Source: an uncultured Roseateles sp.
GTDB taxonomy: Bacteria > Pseudomonadota > Gammaproteobacteria > Burkholderiales > Burkholderiaceae
NCBI GenBank assembly: GCA_946886855.1
Contig: CAMPJJ010000034.1
Location: 1 to 47,637 of the forward strand
Direction: 5' to 3'
Length of the DNA stretch: 47,637 bases
The notes under the pieces were generated by a model. That model ran no database searches, was not told the DNA's origin, and was given only the letters and a program-made list of their open reading frames with translations. The position numbers were made by a program, and so were the translations under genes. Numbering within the stretch: position 1 is the first letter of the stretch; every line of letters starts with the position of its first letter. Positions 7,831 through 16,913 of this stretch are shown piece after piece.

Positions 7831-7899
7831 CGGCCACGGCCGCCAGGGTCGTCAGGGCGACCGCGGCCGTCGCCGTCGCCGCCGCCGTCGCCGTCCGCC

Positions 7900-8547
7900 T
7901 CAGAGCTCGAGGAACGCGGTCAACTCGTCCAGGTAGTCGTCGAAGTCGGCCAGGCCGTGGTCGCTGCCTTCCAGCAGCTTGATCCGGCAAGGCGCGTAGC
8001 GGGCGTGCATCTCGCGCCAGTCGAGGACCTCGTCGCCCTTGGCGATGACCGCCAGCATCCGTTCCGGATGCGCAAGCGCGCCGACGTTCAGCGCGACGAG
8101 TTCCTCGACGAACTCGGGCCGGAAGAAGAAGTGCTCCTCCGGGTTCTGCCAGCAGGTCTGCTCGCCGATGTAGTCCGCGAGATCGCGGGCCGGATCCACG
8201 GCCGGATTCAGCAGCACGGTCCGCGCACCGGTGCGCTGCGTCACCCAGGTCGCATAGAAGCCGCCAAGCGAACTGCCCATGACCGCCATCGTGTCGCGCG
8301 GCCAGTCGCGGATCAGCGCGTCGACGAGCGCCATCGCCTCGCGCGGCGACGGCGGCAACTGCGGGCAGACGAACACCAGGTCCGGACGCCGTTCCGCCGT
8401 CCAGCGCGCCATCCGCAAGGCCTTGGCCGAACGCGGCGACGAGCGGAAGCCGTGCAGGTAGAGGAGGTGGGTGCGACGGGCGGCGGCGGGCGCGGTCGGT
8501 GCGCGCGGCGCGGCCGCGGCAAGCGGGGAGGGCGTCGGGGAACTCAT
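7900..8547 (-). CDS. YqiA-type esterase (alpha/beta hydrolase)
   Basis: 215 residues. Contains LLYLHGFRSSPRSAKA at the first strand, the nucleophile elbow GSSLGG, LLNPAVDPARDL and a late acid/His region (AKGDEVLDWREM, EGSDHGLADFDDYL), matching the YqiA/YcfP esterase family of soluble carboxylesterases. The first 25 residues are Ala/Pro-rich and probably disordered; a start further in is possible. It converges on the CorA-like gene with a 70-bp gap that holds no gene. Confidence 0.85.
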   Translation of the reverse strand: MSSPTPSPLAAAAPRAPTAPAAARRTHLLYLHGFRSSPRSAKALRMARWTAERRPDLVFVCPQLPPSPREAMALVDALIRDWPRDTMAVMGSSLGGFYATWVTQRTGARTVLLNPAVDPARDLADYIGEQTCWQNPEEHFFFRPEFVEELVALNVGALAHPERMLAVIAKGDEVLDWREMHARYAPCRIKLLEGSDHGLADFDDYLDELTAFLEL

Positions 8548-8564
8548 GGCGGGCCAGTGTAGGC

Positions 8565-8608
8565 CGCCCGCTCCGCCCGCTCCGCCCGTTCCGCCCGTTC
8601 CGCTCCCT
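8565..8608. repeat. 9-bp tandem repeat in intergenic region
   Basis: About four degenerate copies of a 9-bp unit (CGCTCCGCC, then CGTTCCGCC) just upstream of the YqiA-type gene, in the 306-bp divergent gap at 8548-8853. Apart from this repeat and the hairpin at 8741-8777, I see nothing gene-like in that gap. Confidence 0.6.
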
Positions 8609-8740
8609 TCCGACGCCGCCTCCGCGCGCGCGCGGCCGGGTCACTTCCGGCACGGGTGGGGGACGTCGGTGTGGGCGATCATCGCCACCTGCGCGGTTCG
8701 CGAGGGCCGCGCGCTCGTTAGTGCGCATTGACGCGCGGGC

Positions 8741-8777
8741 CCTGGCCCCGCACATTGCCCGCTTCACCGGGGCCAGG
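8741..8777. other. 10-bp inverted repeat in metalloprotease leader
   Basis: Perfect inverted repeat CCTGGCCCCG / CGGGGCCAGG around a 17-nt loop, 76 bp before the metalloprotease start. It would form a stable stem in the mRNA leader or could be a protein-binding site. There is no T-run, so a simple terminator is unlikely. Confidence 0.45.
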
Positions 8778-8853
8778 CGGCGACACGACCGCCACGCCTG
8801 CTTTCTCAACACGGTCCGGCCGATTGCGGACGGACCCACGACCACATCGATCC

Positions 8854-11604
8854 ATGATCCACAGGGACACGATCCAGCTCACGGCCATCGCCGCCGCGGC
8901 GCTGCTGCTCACCGCCTGCGCCACGACCGGCCCGACCGGCGCCTCCACCTCGGCGCCCACGGCGCAGGCGGCCCAGCCGCCGGCCGGCGCCGCCTCCGGC
9001 GCGCCGGGCCAACCGGGCGCCTCCTCGCCGATGACGGCGCCGCGTCCCGCCGCCGATCCGACCGCGCCCAAGCCCTTCGCCGAGGTCAGTCGCGACGCCA
9101 AGCGCGACGACGGCCTCTTCCCCATCCTGCGCAAGGACGAGAAGGTCTGGCTCGAGATCCCGCGCGCGATGTTGAACAAGCCCTTCCTGTTCACCATCAA
9201 CATCACCAGCTCCATCGGCGAGCGCGGCTTCTACGCCAGCCAGATGGGCCCGGAGATCCTGGCCGAGTGGCGCCGCGTCGGCAACTCGATCCAGCTGGTC
9301 GCGCTGAACACGGCCTTCCGCGCCGAGGGCGGCGGCAAGCGTGCCGGCGAGGAGGCGTTCTCGCCCAGCCTGCTGGCCGCCGGCCCGGTCGCCAGCGCCG
9401 ACCACCCCGAGCGCAAGGCCTTCCTGGTCGACGCCGGCCTGCTGCTGAGCGACATCCCCGGCATGTCCACGCGCCTGGAGATGGCCTACCGGCTGCCCTA
9501 CAACGTCGATCGCGGCAACTCGTTCTTCGAGATGACCCGCGCCGACGCGCAGCTCACGACGCTGAACGCCAAGGTCCACTACTTCACGCCGCGCATCCCC
9601 GCGCCGCCGCTGGTGGCCCCGCCCGTGCCGGTGCCGACGCCGCCGCAGGCGCTGCCGGATCCGCGCTCGATGTTCATGGGCTTCGTCTACAACTTCCGCG
9701 CGCTGCCGGAAGAGAAGATGGCCTCGCGCCGCGCCGACGGCCGCCTGGGTCACTTCACCGAGTCCTTCACCGACCTGAGCGACGACGCCAAGCCCAACCC
9801 GCGCGTCCACTACATCGCGCGCTGGCGCCTGGAGAAGAAGGACCCGGCCGCGGCGCTGTCCGAGCCGGTGCAGCCGATCACCTACTGGATGGACAAGAAC
9901 ATCCCGCCGAAGTACCGCCCCGCGGTCGAGGCCGGCATCCTGGAGTGGAACAAGGCCTTCGAGAAGATCGGCTTCAAGAACGCGGTCGTGGCCAAGCAGC
10001 AGCCCGATGATGCGGACTGGGACAACATGGACGCGTCGCACGCGTCGATCCGCTGGTTCGTGGGGTCGGACGTGGGCTTCGCCATCGGCCCGAGCCACCT
10101 GGACCCGCGCACCGGCGAGATCCTGGACGCCGACATCGGCATGAGCGACGTGTTCGCCCGCGGCGGCCGCGCCTTCATCGCGGAAGACGCGCCGCGCGGC
10201 ATGGCCGGCGGTCAGGTGTCGACGCTGGCGGAGGAAGCGCAGGCGCTGGCCGCGCTGAACCAGGGATGGCGCGAAGGTCGCAACGCGACCTACTGCACCT
10301 ACGCGCACGACGCGGCGGCCGAGATGGACTTCGCGCTGGACGTGCTCGAGGCCCGCGGTGACATCGCGCCGGACAGCCCCGAAGCCGACGCCTTCATCCA
10401 GGCGCGGATCAAGGACGTGATCATGCACGAGGTGGGTCACACGCTCGGCCTGAAGCACAACTTCAAGGCCTCGACGCAGGTGACGCAGGCGCAGCTGAAG
10501 GACAAGGCCTGGACCGACGCCAACGGCCTGTCGGCCTCGGTGATGGACTACAACGCCTACAACATCCCGCTCGAGGGCGAGGCGCCGACCACCTACAACA
10601 ACACGACGCTGGGCGCGTACGACTACTGGGCCATCGAGTACGCCTACAAGCAGGTGCCCAAGGAACAGGAAGAGGCCGAGCTCAAGCGCGTCGCCGCGCA
10701 GAACACGCTGCCGGGCCACGCCTACGCCGACGACACCGACGCCGGCGGCTTCGGCCCGTTCGACGGCATGGATCCGACGATCAACCGCTTCGACCTCGGC
10801 GACGACCCGATGGCGTACTTCCGCAAGCGCCTGAAGTTGACGCAGGAGCTGTGGACGCGCGTGCAGAACCGGACGCCGGAAGCCGGCGACGATCCGCTGC
10901 GCCAGCGCCGGCAGCTGGCCGGCGGTTTCAACCAGCTGGCGCGCGCGTCGGACCTGGTGGGCAAGTACGTCGGCGGCATGTACACGCACCGCGACGTGCC
11001 GGGCGCCTCGGTGGCCGCGATGCGGCCCGTCGATCCCGCCAAGCAGCGCGAGGCGCTGCGCTTCCTGGCGCAGGGCATCTTCAGCGCCGACAGCTTCCGC
11101 TTCAAGCCGGAGTTCCTGACCTCGATCACGACCGACTATGTCGAGTTCAACCGCGCGGGCTTCGTGAACATCCCGGCGGCGGTGGCGCGGGTGCAGCTGG
11201 GGTCGCTGGACCGCCTGCTGCAGGCGCAGACGGCCATCCGCCTGATGGAGCTGCCGGCCTACGTGCCGGTGTCGCAGCGCAAGGGCCTGATCACGATCGG
11301 CGAGGTCTACGGCACGCTGCAGGCGTCGATCTGGAGCGAGCTGAAGACCGGCGCGGAGATCGACCCGCTGCGCCGCAACCTGCAGCGCGAGTACCTGCGC
11401 CGCATCCAGGCCAACCTGACGAAGAGCGGCGCGGCCTCGGGCCAGTTCGCCGATGCCTACGCGGTGCTGCGCCTGCACGCCGTGCAGCTGCAGAGCGACC
11501 TGCGCGCCGCGCAGGGCAAGGGCTCGATCGAGACCCGCGCGCATCTGGCGGAGAGCCTGGACTTCCTGAGCAGCGTGCTGAAGGCGACGATGACGCGGAC
11601 GTGA
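8854..11604 (+). CDS. Lipoprotein zinc metalloprotease (DUF5117-type)
   Basis: 916 residues. Signal peptide with lipobox LLLTAC (Cys22), then an Ala/Pro/Gly-rich linker to about residue 65. The central catalytic site is HEVGHTLGLKH (His525 first), an HEXXHXXGXXH metzincin-like zinc motif, followed by a Met-turn-like SVMDYNAYN. Large zinc-dependent metalloproteases of this size with flanking DUF5117/DUF5118-type regions are common in Proteobacteria and Bacteroidota; the role is presumably periplasmic or surface proteolysis. ATG at 8854 is the start that yields the lipoprotein leader; sequence open upstream to 8728 is not protein-like. A strong terminator follows. Confidence 0.88.
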   Translation: MIHRDTIQLTAIAAAALLLTACATTGPTGASTSAPTAQAAQPPAGAASGAPGQPGASSPMTAPRPAADPTAPKPFAEVSRDAKRDDGLFPILRKDEKVWLEIPRAMLNKPFLFTINITSSIGERGFYASQMGPEILAEWRRVGNSIQLVALNTAFRAEGGGKRAGEEAFSPSLLAAGPVASADHPERKAFLVDAGLLLSDIPGMSTRLEMAYRLPYNVDRGNSFFEMTRADAQLTTLNAKVHYFTPRIPAPPLVAPPVPVPTPPQALPDPRSMFMGFVYNFRALPEEKMASRRADGRLGHFTESFTDLSDDAKPNPRVHYIARWRLEKKDPAAALSEPVQPITYWMDKNIPPKYRPAVEAGILEWNKAFEKIGFKNAVVAKQQPDDADWDNMDASHASIRWFVGSDVGFAIGPSHLDPRTGEILDADIGMSDVFARGGRAFIAEDAPRGMAGGQVSTLAEEAQALAALNQGWREGRNATYCTYAHDAAAEMDFALDVLEARGDIAPDSPEADAFIQARIKDVIMHEVGHTLGLKHNFKASTQVTQAQLKDKAWTDANGLSASVMDYNAYNIPLEGEAPTTYNNTTLGAYDYWAIEYAYKQVPKEQEEAELKRVAAQNTLPGHAYADDTDAGGFGPFDGMDPTINRFDLGDDPMAYFRKRLKLTQELWTRVQNRTPEAGDDPLRQRRQLAGGFNQLARASDLVGKYVGGMYTHRDVPGASVAAMRPVDPAKQREALRFLAQGIFSADSFRFKPEFLTSITTDYVEFNRAGFVNIPAAVARVQLGSLDRLLQAQTAIRLMELPAYVPVSQRKGLITIGEVYGTLQASIWSELKTGAEIDPLRRNLQREYLRRIQANLTKSGAASGQFADAYAVLRLHAVQLQSDLRAAQGKGSIETRAHLAESLDFLSSVLKATMTRT

Positions 11605-11648
11605 TGAGGTGAAGGCGGTGTGATCTCCGGATCACCCCGCATCAACGC

Positions 11649-11674
11649 AAAGGCCGGGGACAGCCGGCCTTTTT
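11649..11674 (+). terminator. Rho-independent terminator
   Basis: AAGGCCGG / CCGGCCTT stem with a 6-nt loop ending in a TTTTT run, 45 bp after the metalloprotease stop. A run of A's on the left arm means it could also serve the opposing AI-2E-family gene, whose stop lies at 11695. Confidence 0.85.
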
Positions 11675-11694
11675 CATGCGCGGGTGCTGTCCGC

Positions 11695-12774
11695 TCAGTG
11701 GCTGTCCCCGACCGGATACCGCCGCTCCGCCGCCACGATGTCCCAGACCGCGATGAACATCGCCGCGATCAGCGGGCCGATGACGAAGCCGTTGATGCCG
11801 AACACCGCCATCCCGCCCAGCGTCGACAGCAGCACGACGTAGTCCGGCATCTTGGTGTCCTTGCCCACGAGCAGCGGCCGCAGCAGGTTGTCGACCAGGC
11901 CGATCACGACGGTGCCGAAGACGATCAGGCCGATGCCCGAGCCGAGATGCCCCGCCGACAGCAGGTAGATCGCCACCGGCGCCCACACCAGCGCCGCGCC
12001 GACCGCGGGCAGCAGCGACAGGAAGGCCATCAGCACGGCCCACAGCACCGGCGCGTGGATGCCCAGCACCCAGAACGCCAGACCGCCCAGCGCGCCCTGG
12101 ATCGCCGCGACGGCGATGTTGCCCTTGACCGTGGCGCGGATCACCGTCCGGAACTTCTCGCCCAGCTGGCGCTTGTAGGAGTCCTGCAGCGGCAGCGCGT
12201 CGCGGATGCGGATCGAGAGCTGTTCGCCGTCGCGCAGCAGGAAGTACAGCAGGTAGAGCATCACGAAGAAGCTCACCAGGAAATCGAAGGTGTCCTGCCC
12301 GAAGCCCAGCGCCTTGGTCGCGATGAACTGGCTGCCCTGGTTCAGCGCGCTGCCGAGCTTCTCCTGCAGGTTGGCCAGGTCGTGCAGGCCCAGCCGCTCC
12401 AGCACGGCGCTGAGCCACGACGGCATCGCCGCGTAGATCTGCGCCACATAGGTGTTGAAGTTGAACTGGCCGGACTTGACCATCTCGAAGACGATCGCCG
12501 CCTCCCGCACCAGCGCGCCCATCACGTAGGTCAGCGGCAGCACGACCAGCAGCAGGATCACCAGGATCGTCAGCCCCGCCGACAGGCCGGGCCGTTTCGT
12601 CTTGCGCAGCAGCTTGCGATACAGCGGCTGGAACACGATGGCCAGCGCCACGCCCCAGAGGATCGCGCTCATCATCGGCCAGACGATCCAGCCGAACGCC
12701 ACCGTCGCCAGCGCCAGCAGGCACAGGAAGGATCGGTTCTGCAGCGCAGGCACCAGCTTGCCAGGACCACTCAT
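11695..12774 (-). CDS. AI-2E family transporter (PerM-like permease)
   Basis: 359 residues with about seven to eight membrane helices. Typical AI2E_transport features: N-terminal helix pair (LCLLALATVAFGWIVWPMMSAILWGVALAIVF), a cytosolic/periplasmic domain (residues 95-150), LVSFFVMLYLLYFLLRDG, then GNIAVAAIQGALGGLAFWVLG and the C-terminal block DNLLRPLLVGKDTKMPDYVVLLSTLGG. Members export small molecules or ions (TqsA and others); substrate cannot be assigned. GAGGAG lies 10 bp before the ATG at 12774. It follows mpl on the same strand with a 131-bp gap that holds no gene, so it may be co-transcribed. Confidence 0.9.
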   Translation of the reverse strand: MSGPGKLVPALQNRSFLCLLALATVAFGWIVWPMMSAILWGVALAIVFQPLYRKLLRKTKRPGLSAGLTILVILLLVVLPLTYVMGALVREAAIVFEMVKSGQFNFNTYVAQIYAAMPSWLSAVLERLGLHDLANLQEKLGSALNQGSQFIATKALGFGQDTFDFLVSFFVMLYLLYFLLRDGEQLSIRIRDALPLQDSYKRQLGEKFRTVIRATVKGNIAVAAIQGALGGLAFWVLGIHAPVLWAVLMAFLSLLPAVGAALVWAPVAIYLLSAGHLGSGIGLIVFGTVVIGLVDNLLRPLLVGKDTKMPDYVVLLSTLGGMAVFGINGFVIGPLIAAMFIAVWDIVAAERRYPVGDSH

Positions 12775-12905
12775 CGTGAAGTCGCTCCTCAGGGATCTTG
12801 CAGGGACAGGGGATTCGCAGCCAGGGCACGCGGCGTGCCATGCCGTCGTCGGGCATGAGGTGGCAGCGGCGGATGCCGCGGATGCGGCGGCGCAGGATCG
12901 CCGGT

Positions 12906-14270
12906 TTACTTCAACGCGTCCAGCAGCTTTTCGTGGATGCCACCGAATCCGCCGTTGCTCATGCACAGCACATGGTCGCCGGGCTTGGCGGCCCGCCGGA
13001 CCATCTGCACCAGGGCGTCGACATCCGCGCCCACCAGGCCCTGCTCGCCCAAGGGCGCCAGCGCCTCGCGCGCGTCCCAGGTCAGGCCGTCCTGGTTGCA
13101 GAAGCTCAGGTCGGCTTCCTCCAGCGCCCAGGGCAGCAGCGCCTTCATGGTGCCCAGCTTCATCGTGTTGGAGCGCGGCTCGAAGACCGCCAGGATGCGT
13201 TCCTGCGGCGCGATCCGGCGGCGCAGGCCGTCGATGGTGGTGTGGATCGCGGTCGGATGGTGGGCGAAGTCGTCGTAGACCTTGATGCCGCGCGACTCGC
13301 CGCGCAGCTCCAGGCGACGGCGCACGTTCCTGAACTCGCCCAGCGCCTGGGCCGCCTGCTCCGGATCGACGCCGACGTGCTCCGCCGCCGCGATCGCCGC
13401 CAGCGCGTTGAGCTGGTTGTGCTCGCCGAGCAGCTCCCAGTTGACGTGGCCGACCTTCAGGCTGCCGCGCAGCACGTCGAAGGACTGCGGCTCGCCGCGC
13501 GCGCGCAGCGCGCCGGGTTCTTCCTTGCGGGCGCCGAAGCGCTGCACCTCGCTCCAGCAACCGCGCGCCAGCACGCGCTGCAGCGCCTCCTCCCGCGCAT
13601 TGATGACCAGGCGTCCCGACGCCGGCACCGTCCGCACCAGATGGTGGAACTGGGTCTCGATCGCGGCCAGGTCCGGGAAGATGTCGGCGTGGTCGTGCTC
13701 GAGGTTGTTCAGGACCGCCGTGCGCGGCCGGTAGTGGACGAACTTGCTGCGCTTGTCGAAGAAGGCGGTGTCGTACTCGTCGGCCTCGATGACGAAGAAC
13801 CGGCCGCCGCCCAGCCGCGCCGACACGCCGAAGTTCTGCGGCACGCCCCCGATCAGGAAGCCCGGCGCGAGGCCGGCCGATTCCAGGATCCAGGTCAGCA
13901 TCGAGGTCGTGGAGGTCTTGCCGTGCGTGCCGGCGACCGCCAGCACATGCTGGCCCTGGAGCACGTGCTCCGCCAGCCACTGCGGGCCGCTGGTGTACGG
14001 CAGGCCGGCGTCGAGGATCGCCTCCATCAGCGGGAAGCGGCCTTCGGACGAGCGCGTCACCACGTTGCCGATCACGAACAGGTCGGGCTTCAGCGCCAGC
14101 TGCTCCGCGCCGAAGCCCTGGATCAGCGCGATGCCCAGGGCCTCCAGCTGCGTCGACATCGGCGGGTAGACATTGGCATCGCAGCCGGTCACCGTGTGGC
14201 CGGCTTCGCGCGCCAGCGCCGCCAGGCCGCCCATGAAGGTGCCGCAGATGCCAAGGATGTGGATATGCAT
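12906..14270 (-). CDS. mpl: UDP-N-acetylmuramate:L-alanyl-gamma-D-glutamyl-meso-diaminopimelate ligase
   Basis: 454 residues, the usual length. Recycles murein tripeptide by ligating it to UDP-MurNAc with ATP in the cytoplasm. The N-terminal MHIHILGICGTFMGGLA is a Mur-ligase UDP-binding start, the P-loop is AGTHGKTST (about residue 113), ENLEHDHADIF-like and GEHNQLNALAA motifs follow, and VYDDFAHHPTAI marks the C-terminal Mur domain. The first residues after the ATG at 14270 match the family exactly, fixing the start. Confidence 0.96.
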   Translation of the reverse strand: MHIHILGICGTFMGGLAALAREAGHTVTGCDANVYPPMSTQLEALGIALIQGFGAEQLALKPDLFVIGNVVTRSSEGRFPLMEAILDAGLPYTSGPQWLAEHVLQGQHVLAVAGTHGKTSTTSMLTWILESAGLAPGFLIGGVPQNFGVSARLGGGRFFVIEADEYDTAFFDKRSKFVHYRPRTAVLNNLEHDHADIFPDLAAIETQFHHLVRTVPASGRLVINAREEALQRVLARGCWSEVQRFGARKEEPGALRARGEPQSFDVLRGSLKVGHVNWELLGEHNQLNALAAIAAAEHVGVDPEQAAQALGEFRNVRRRLELRGESRGIKVYDDFAHHPTAIHTTIDGLRRRIAPQERILAVFEPRSNTMKLGTMKALLPWALEEADLSFCNQDGLTWDAREALAPLGEQGLVGADVDALVQMVRRAAKPGDHVLCMSNGGFGGIHEKLLDALK

Positions 14271-14314
14271 GTCTGTCTCTCAGCTGCTGTACCAAGCGGT
14301 AAGCAAGCGTAATG

Positions 14315-14344
14315 CCTGTCGCGGATTGAAAAGATCGCGACAGG
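14315..14344. other. 9-bp hairpin between hemL and mpl
   Basis: CCTGTCGCG / CGCGACAGG with a 12-nt A/T-rich loop, in the 148-bp gap downstream of hemL and upstream of mpl. No T-run follows on the minus strand, so it may be an mRNA structure or binding site. I see nothing else in the gap. Confidence 0.45.
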
Positions 14345-14418
14345 GCTGGCCCGGTGTTTGCCCGGGACAGGCTTTCCCGAACCGGCAACCGGGCCGCCCG
14401 CCCGATGTGCCGCCGCCC

Positions 14419-15705
14419 TCAGCGCAGGGCGGCGCGGGCGGCCTCGAGCGTGGCGTCGATGTCCGCCTCGGTGTGCGCGGCGGACACGAAGCCGGCCTCG
14501 TACAGCGCCGGCGCGAGGTACACGCCCGCGTCCAGCATCCCGTGGAAGAAGCGGTTGAAGCGCTCCTTGTCCGTCGTCATGACGGTCGTGTAATTCTGCG
14601 GGAGCTCCGGCATCAGGAAGAAGCCGAACATGCCGCCTTCGCTGTCGGCGCTGAAGGGCACGCCGTTCTCGGCCGCCACCGTCTTCAGGCCGTCGACCAG
14701 GCGGCGCGTGCGCGCCGACAGGGCGTCGAAGAAGCCGGGCTTGCGGATCTCCCGCAGGGTGGCCAGGCCGCAGGCCGTGGCCACCGGATTGCCCGACAGC
14801 GTGCCCGCCTGGTAGACGCCGCCCAGCGGGGCGAGGTGGCGCATGATCTCGCGGCTTGCGCCGAAGGCCGCCAGCGGCATGCCGCCGCCGATGACCTTGC
14901 CGAACACGCTGATGTCCGGCACGAAGCCGGGGATCAGGTCCGCGTATACGCCTTGCGCGCTGCGCAGGCCGACGCGGAAACCGGTCATCACCTCGTCCAG
15001 CACCAGCAGCGCGCCGTGCTCGCGGCACAGCTCGCGCATCCGGGTCATGAAGGGCACGCTGGCGCGCACGAAGTTCATGTTGCCGGCGATCGGCTCGACG
15101 ATCACGCAGGCCAGCTCGCGGCCGTGCAGGGCGAAGGCCTCTTCCAGCTGGGCGACGTTGTTGTATTCCAGCACGAGGGTGTGCTGCGCCGTCGCCTCGG
15201 GCACGCCGGCCGAGGTCGGATGGCCGAAGGTCGCCAGGCCCGAGCCCGCCTTCACCAGCAGCGCATCGGTGTGGCCGTGGTAGCAGCCCTCGAACTTGAT
15301 GAACTTGTTGCGCTGCGTCGCGCCGCGCGCGAGGCGGATGGCGCTCATCGTCGCCTCGGTGCCGGAGCTCACCAGCCGGACCTGCTCGCAACTCGGCACC
15401 AGCGCGAGGATCTCCTCGGCCAGCTCGATCTCGCGCTCGGTCGGGGCGCCGAAGGAGAAGCCTTCCAGCACGGCCTTCTGGACCGCCTCGACCACGGCGG
15501 GGTGGCCGTGGCCCAGGATCATCGGCCCCCAGGAGCCGATGTAGTCGATGTAGCGCTTGCCGTCGGCGTCGACGATGTGGGCGCCTTCGCCCCGCGTGAT
15601 GAAACGCGGCGTGCCGCCGACCGCGCGGAAGGCGCGCACCGGCGAATTGACGCCGCCGGGAATGACGCGCTGGGCGCGGGCGAACAGGGTCTCGTTCTGG
15701 CTCAT
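14419..15705 (-). CDS. hemL: Glutamate-1-semialdehyde 2,1-aminomutase
   Basis: 428 residues. Converts glutamate-1-semialdehyde to 5-aminolevulinate in the C5 tetrapyrrole pathway; a cytosolic PLP homodimer. Diagnostic motifs include [53 protein letters not shown] and the PLP lysine in [16 protein letters not shown], with [12 protein letters not shown] near the C-terminus. The start ATG at 15705 gives the standard [13 protein letters not shown]-terminus. It is downstream of thiD on the same strand, separated by a hairpin and a G-rich repeat. Confidence 0.97.
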   Translation of the reverse strand: MSQNETLFARAQRVIPGGVNSPVRAFRAVGGTPRFITRGEGAHIVDADGKRYIDYIGSWGPMILGHGHPAVVEAVQKAVLEGFSFGAPTEREIELAEEILALVPSCEQVRLVSSGTEATMSAIRLARGATQRNKFIKFEGCYHGHTDALLVKAGSGLATFGHPTSAGVPEATAQHTLVLEYNNVAQLEEAFALHGRELACVIVEPIAGNMNFVRASVPFMTRMRELCREHGALLVLDEVMTGFRVGLRSAQGVYADLIPGFVPDISVFGKVIGGGMPLAAFGASREIMRHLAPLGGVYQAGTLSGNPVATACGLATLREIRKPGFFDALSARTRRLVDGLKTVAAENGVPFSADSEGGMFGFFLMPELPQNYTTVMTTDKERFNRFFHGMLDAGVYLAPALYEAGFVSAAHTEADIDATLEAARAALR

Positions 15706-15754
15706 GGGGGAATCCGGTGCTGCTGGCTGCGCGGGGAGCTCAAGGGCTGTGCGT

Positions 15755-15793
15755 CAGATGGGGCAGATGGGGCAGATTGGGCAGGTGGGGGGG
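15755..15793 (+). repeat. G-rich 9-bp repeat, potential G-quadruplex
   Basis: Imperfect tandem copies of CAGATGGGG ending in a run of seven G's, giving four G-tracts of three or more on the plus strand. It lies about 50 bp upstream of hemL, so the G-rich strand is the template strand for hemL transcription. Confidence 0.6.
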
Positions 15794-15813
15794 CAGGCGA
15801 CTGCCGCAAAGGA

Positions 15814-15838
15814 CGAGGGCGCCGCGCGGGCGCCCTCG
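15814..15838 (-). terminator. Candidate terminator after thiD
   Basis: Perfect 10-bp stem CGAGGGCGCC / GGCGCCCTCG with a 5-nt loop, starting 6 bp beyond the thiD stop. On the minus strand it is followed by a weak pyrimidine stretch (TCCTTTG) rather than a real T-run. Confidence 0.55.
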
Positions 15839-15844
15839 GCGGTC

Positions 15845-16804
15845 TCAATGGATGCGGCGCGGGCCTCGGCTGGGCGGCTCGTCGATCGGCATCTCGTCCG
15901 TGGCGGGCACGGCCTCGGCGCCTTCTTCGCCCTCCTCGCCGGGCGGCAGCGCCCAGAAGAAGCGGTCCGGCACCACGTTGCCCATGCCGGGGCGGAACCC
16001 CGCCTCCAGCGACTGGTCGAGGAAGGCGAGCGCCTCGCCCACCGCGTCGTGCGGCTCCGAGCCGACCGACAGCAGCGCGGCCAGCGCGGCGGACAAGGTG
16101 TCGCCCGAGCCGACGAAGCTGGCCTCGAAGCGCTCGAACTTCTCCCCGGTGATCGCGCCCTGGGAATTCGCCAGCACGTTGTCGATGTACTGGTTGGGAA
16201 GCTGGATGCCGGTCACCAGCACGTTCGCGGCGCCATGTTGCTGCGCGGCGACGGCCAGCTCGCGCGGCGAGGCCGGACGGTCCGCGTCCCAGTCGGGCAG
16301 CAGGCAGTCGCTCAGCGTCTTCTGGTTGCCGACCAGCACCAGCGTCTGCGGCAGCACCAGCTCGCGGAATGCGTCGAGGTAGCTCTGCTGCTGTTCCTCG
16401 TCCAGCCAGGAGATGCTGGGCAGGTAGGCCACCAGCGGCACGTCCGGGTAGTCGGACAGGACCTCGGCGACCGAAGAGACGCCCTCGGCGCTGCCCAGGA
16501 AGCCGACCTTCCAGGCGGCGACCGGCACGTCCTCGAGGATGGAACGGGCCTGCTCGACGATGCAGTCGCCGTCCAGGGTCTGGTGGTCGAAGACCTCGGC
16601 GGTGTCGCGCATGACGATGGCGGTGACCACCGGCAACGCATGCGCGCCCATGGCGGCGATGGTGGCGACGTCGCCGGCGCTGCCGCCCGCGCCGCTGGGG
16701 TCGGACGCGTTGAAGCTCATCACGCAGGCGGGGGGCGGCGAGTCCTGGTCATCGATCGCGGCGGCGTCCTGGGGATCGGGTTGGTGCGGGTCTGGGCGGC
16801 TCAT
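15845..16804 (-). CDS. thiD: Hydroxymethylpyrimidine/phosphomethylpyrimidine kinase
   Basis: 319 residues. Phosphorylates HMP and HMP-P for thiamine synthesis in the cytoplasm. Ribokinase-fold features: SFNASDPSGAGG near the start, VVTAIVMRDT, VKVGFL-like segment (AAWKVGFLGSAEG), NVLVTGIQLPN and the anion-hole motif GSGDT followed by LSAALAALL. The canonical SDPSGGAGIQAD is replaced by SDPSGAGGSAGD, a variant that may be normal in this lineage. The acidic Pro-rich tail (after FFWALPPGEEG) extends beyond the usual fold. ATG at 16804 is preferred over upstream starts, which add about 24 non-conserved residues. Confidence 0.9.
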   Translation of the reverse strand: MSRPDPHQPDPQDAAAIDDQDSPPPACVMSFNASDPSGAGGSAGDVATIAAMGAHALPVVTAIVMRDTAEVFDHQTLDGDCIVEQARSILEDVPVAAWKVGFLGSAEGVSSVAEVLSDYPDVPLVAYLPSISWLDEEQQQSYLDAFRELVLPQTLVLVGNQKTLSDCLLPDWDADRPASPRELAVAAQQHGAANVLVTGIQLPNQYIDNVLANSQGAITGEKFERFEASFVGSGDTLSAALAALLSVGSEPHDAVGEALAFLDQSLEAGFRPGMGNVVPDRFFWALPPGEEGEEGAEAVPATDEMPIDEPPSRGPRRIH

Positions 16805-16888
16805 GAATGGTTCGGCGAGAAGCCGTGAACTGGTGCGCATAACGTGAAGAAGCACCGCAACCGACTGTTGTTTCATCGGTACTTCCGC

Positions 16889-16908
16889 CCCCCGGTTCAG
16901 ACCGGGGG
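16889..16908. promoter_or_regulatory. GC-rich hairpin between thiD and rubredoxin
   Basis: Perfect 8-bp stem CCCCCGGT / ACCGGGGG with a TCAG loop in the 134-bp divergent gap. Could be an operator or mRNA structure in either leader. Confidence 0.45.
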
Positions 16909-16913
16909 CATGG

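Noticed and set aside
8806..11544. A 912-residue minus-strand frame opposite the metalloprotease
   Set aside because: No recognisable motif and shadow composition; the plus strand has HEXXHXXGXXH.
14419..15705. The aminotransferase at 4054-5724 as a second hemL
   Set aside because: It has a membrane anchor and differs from HemL in the cofactor-flanking motifs; the gene at 14419-15705 is the clear hemL.
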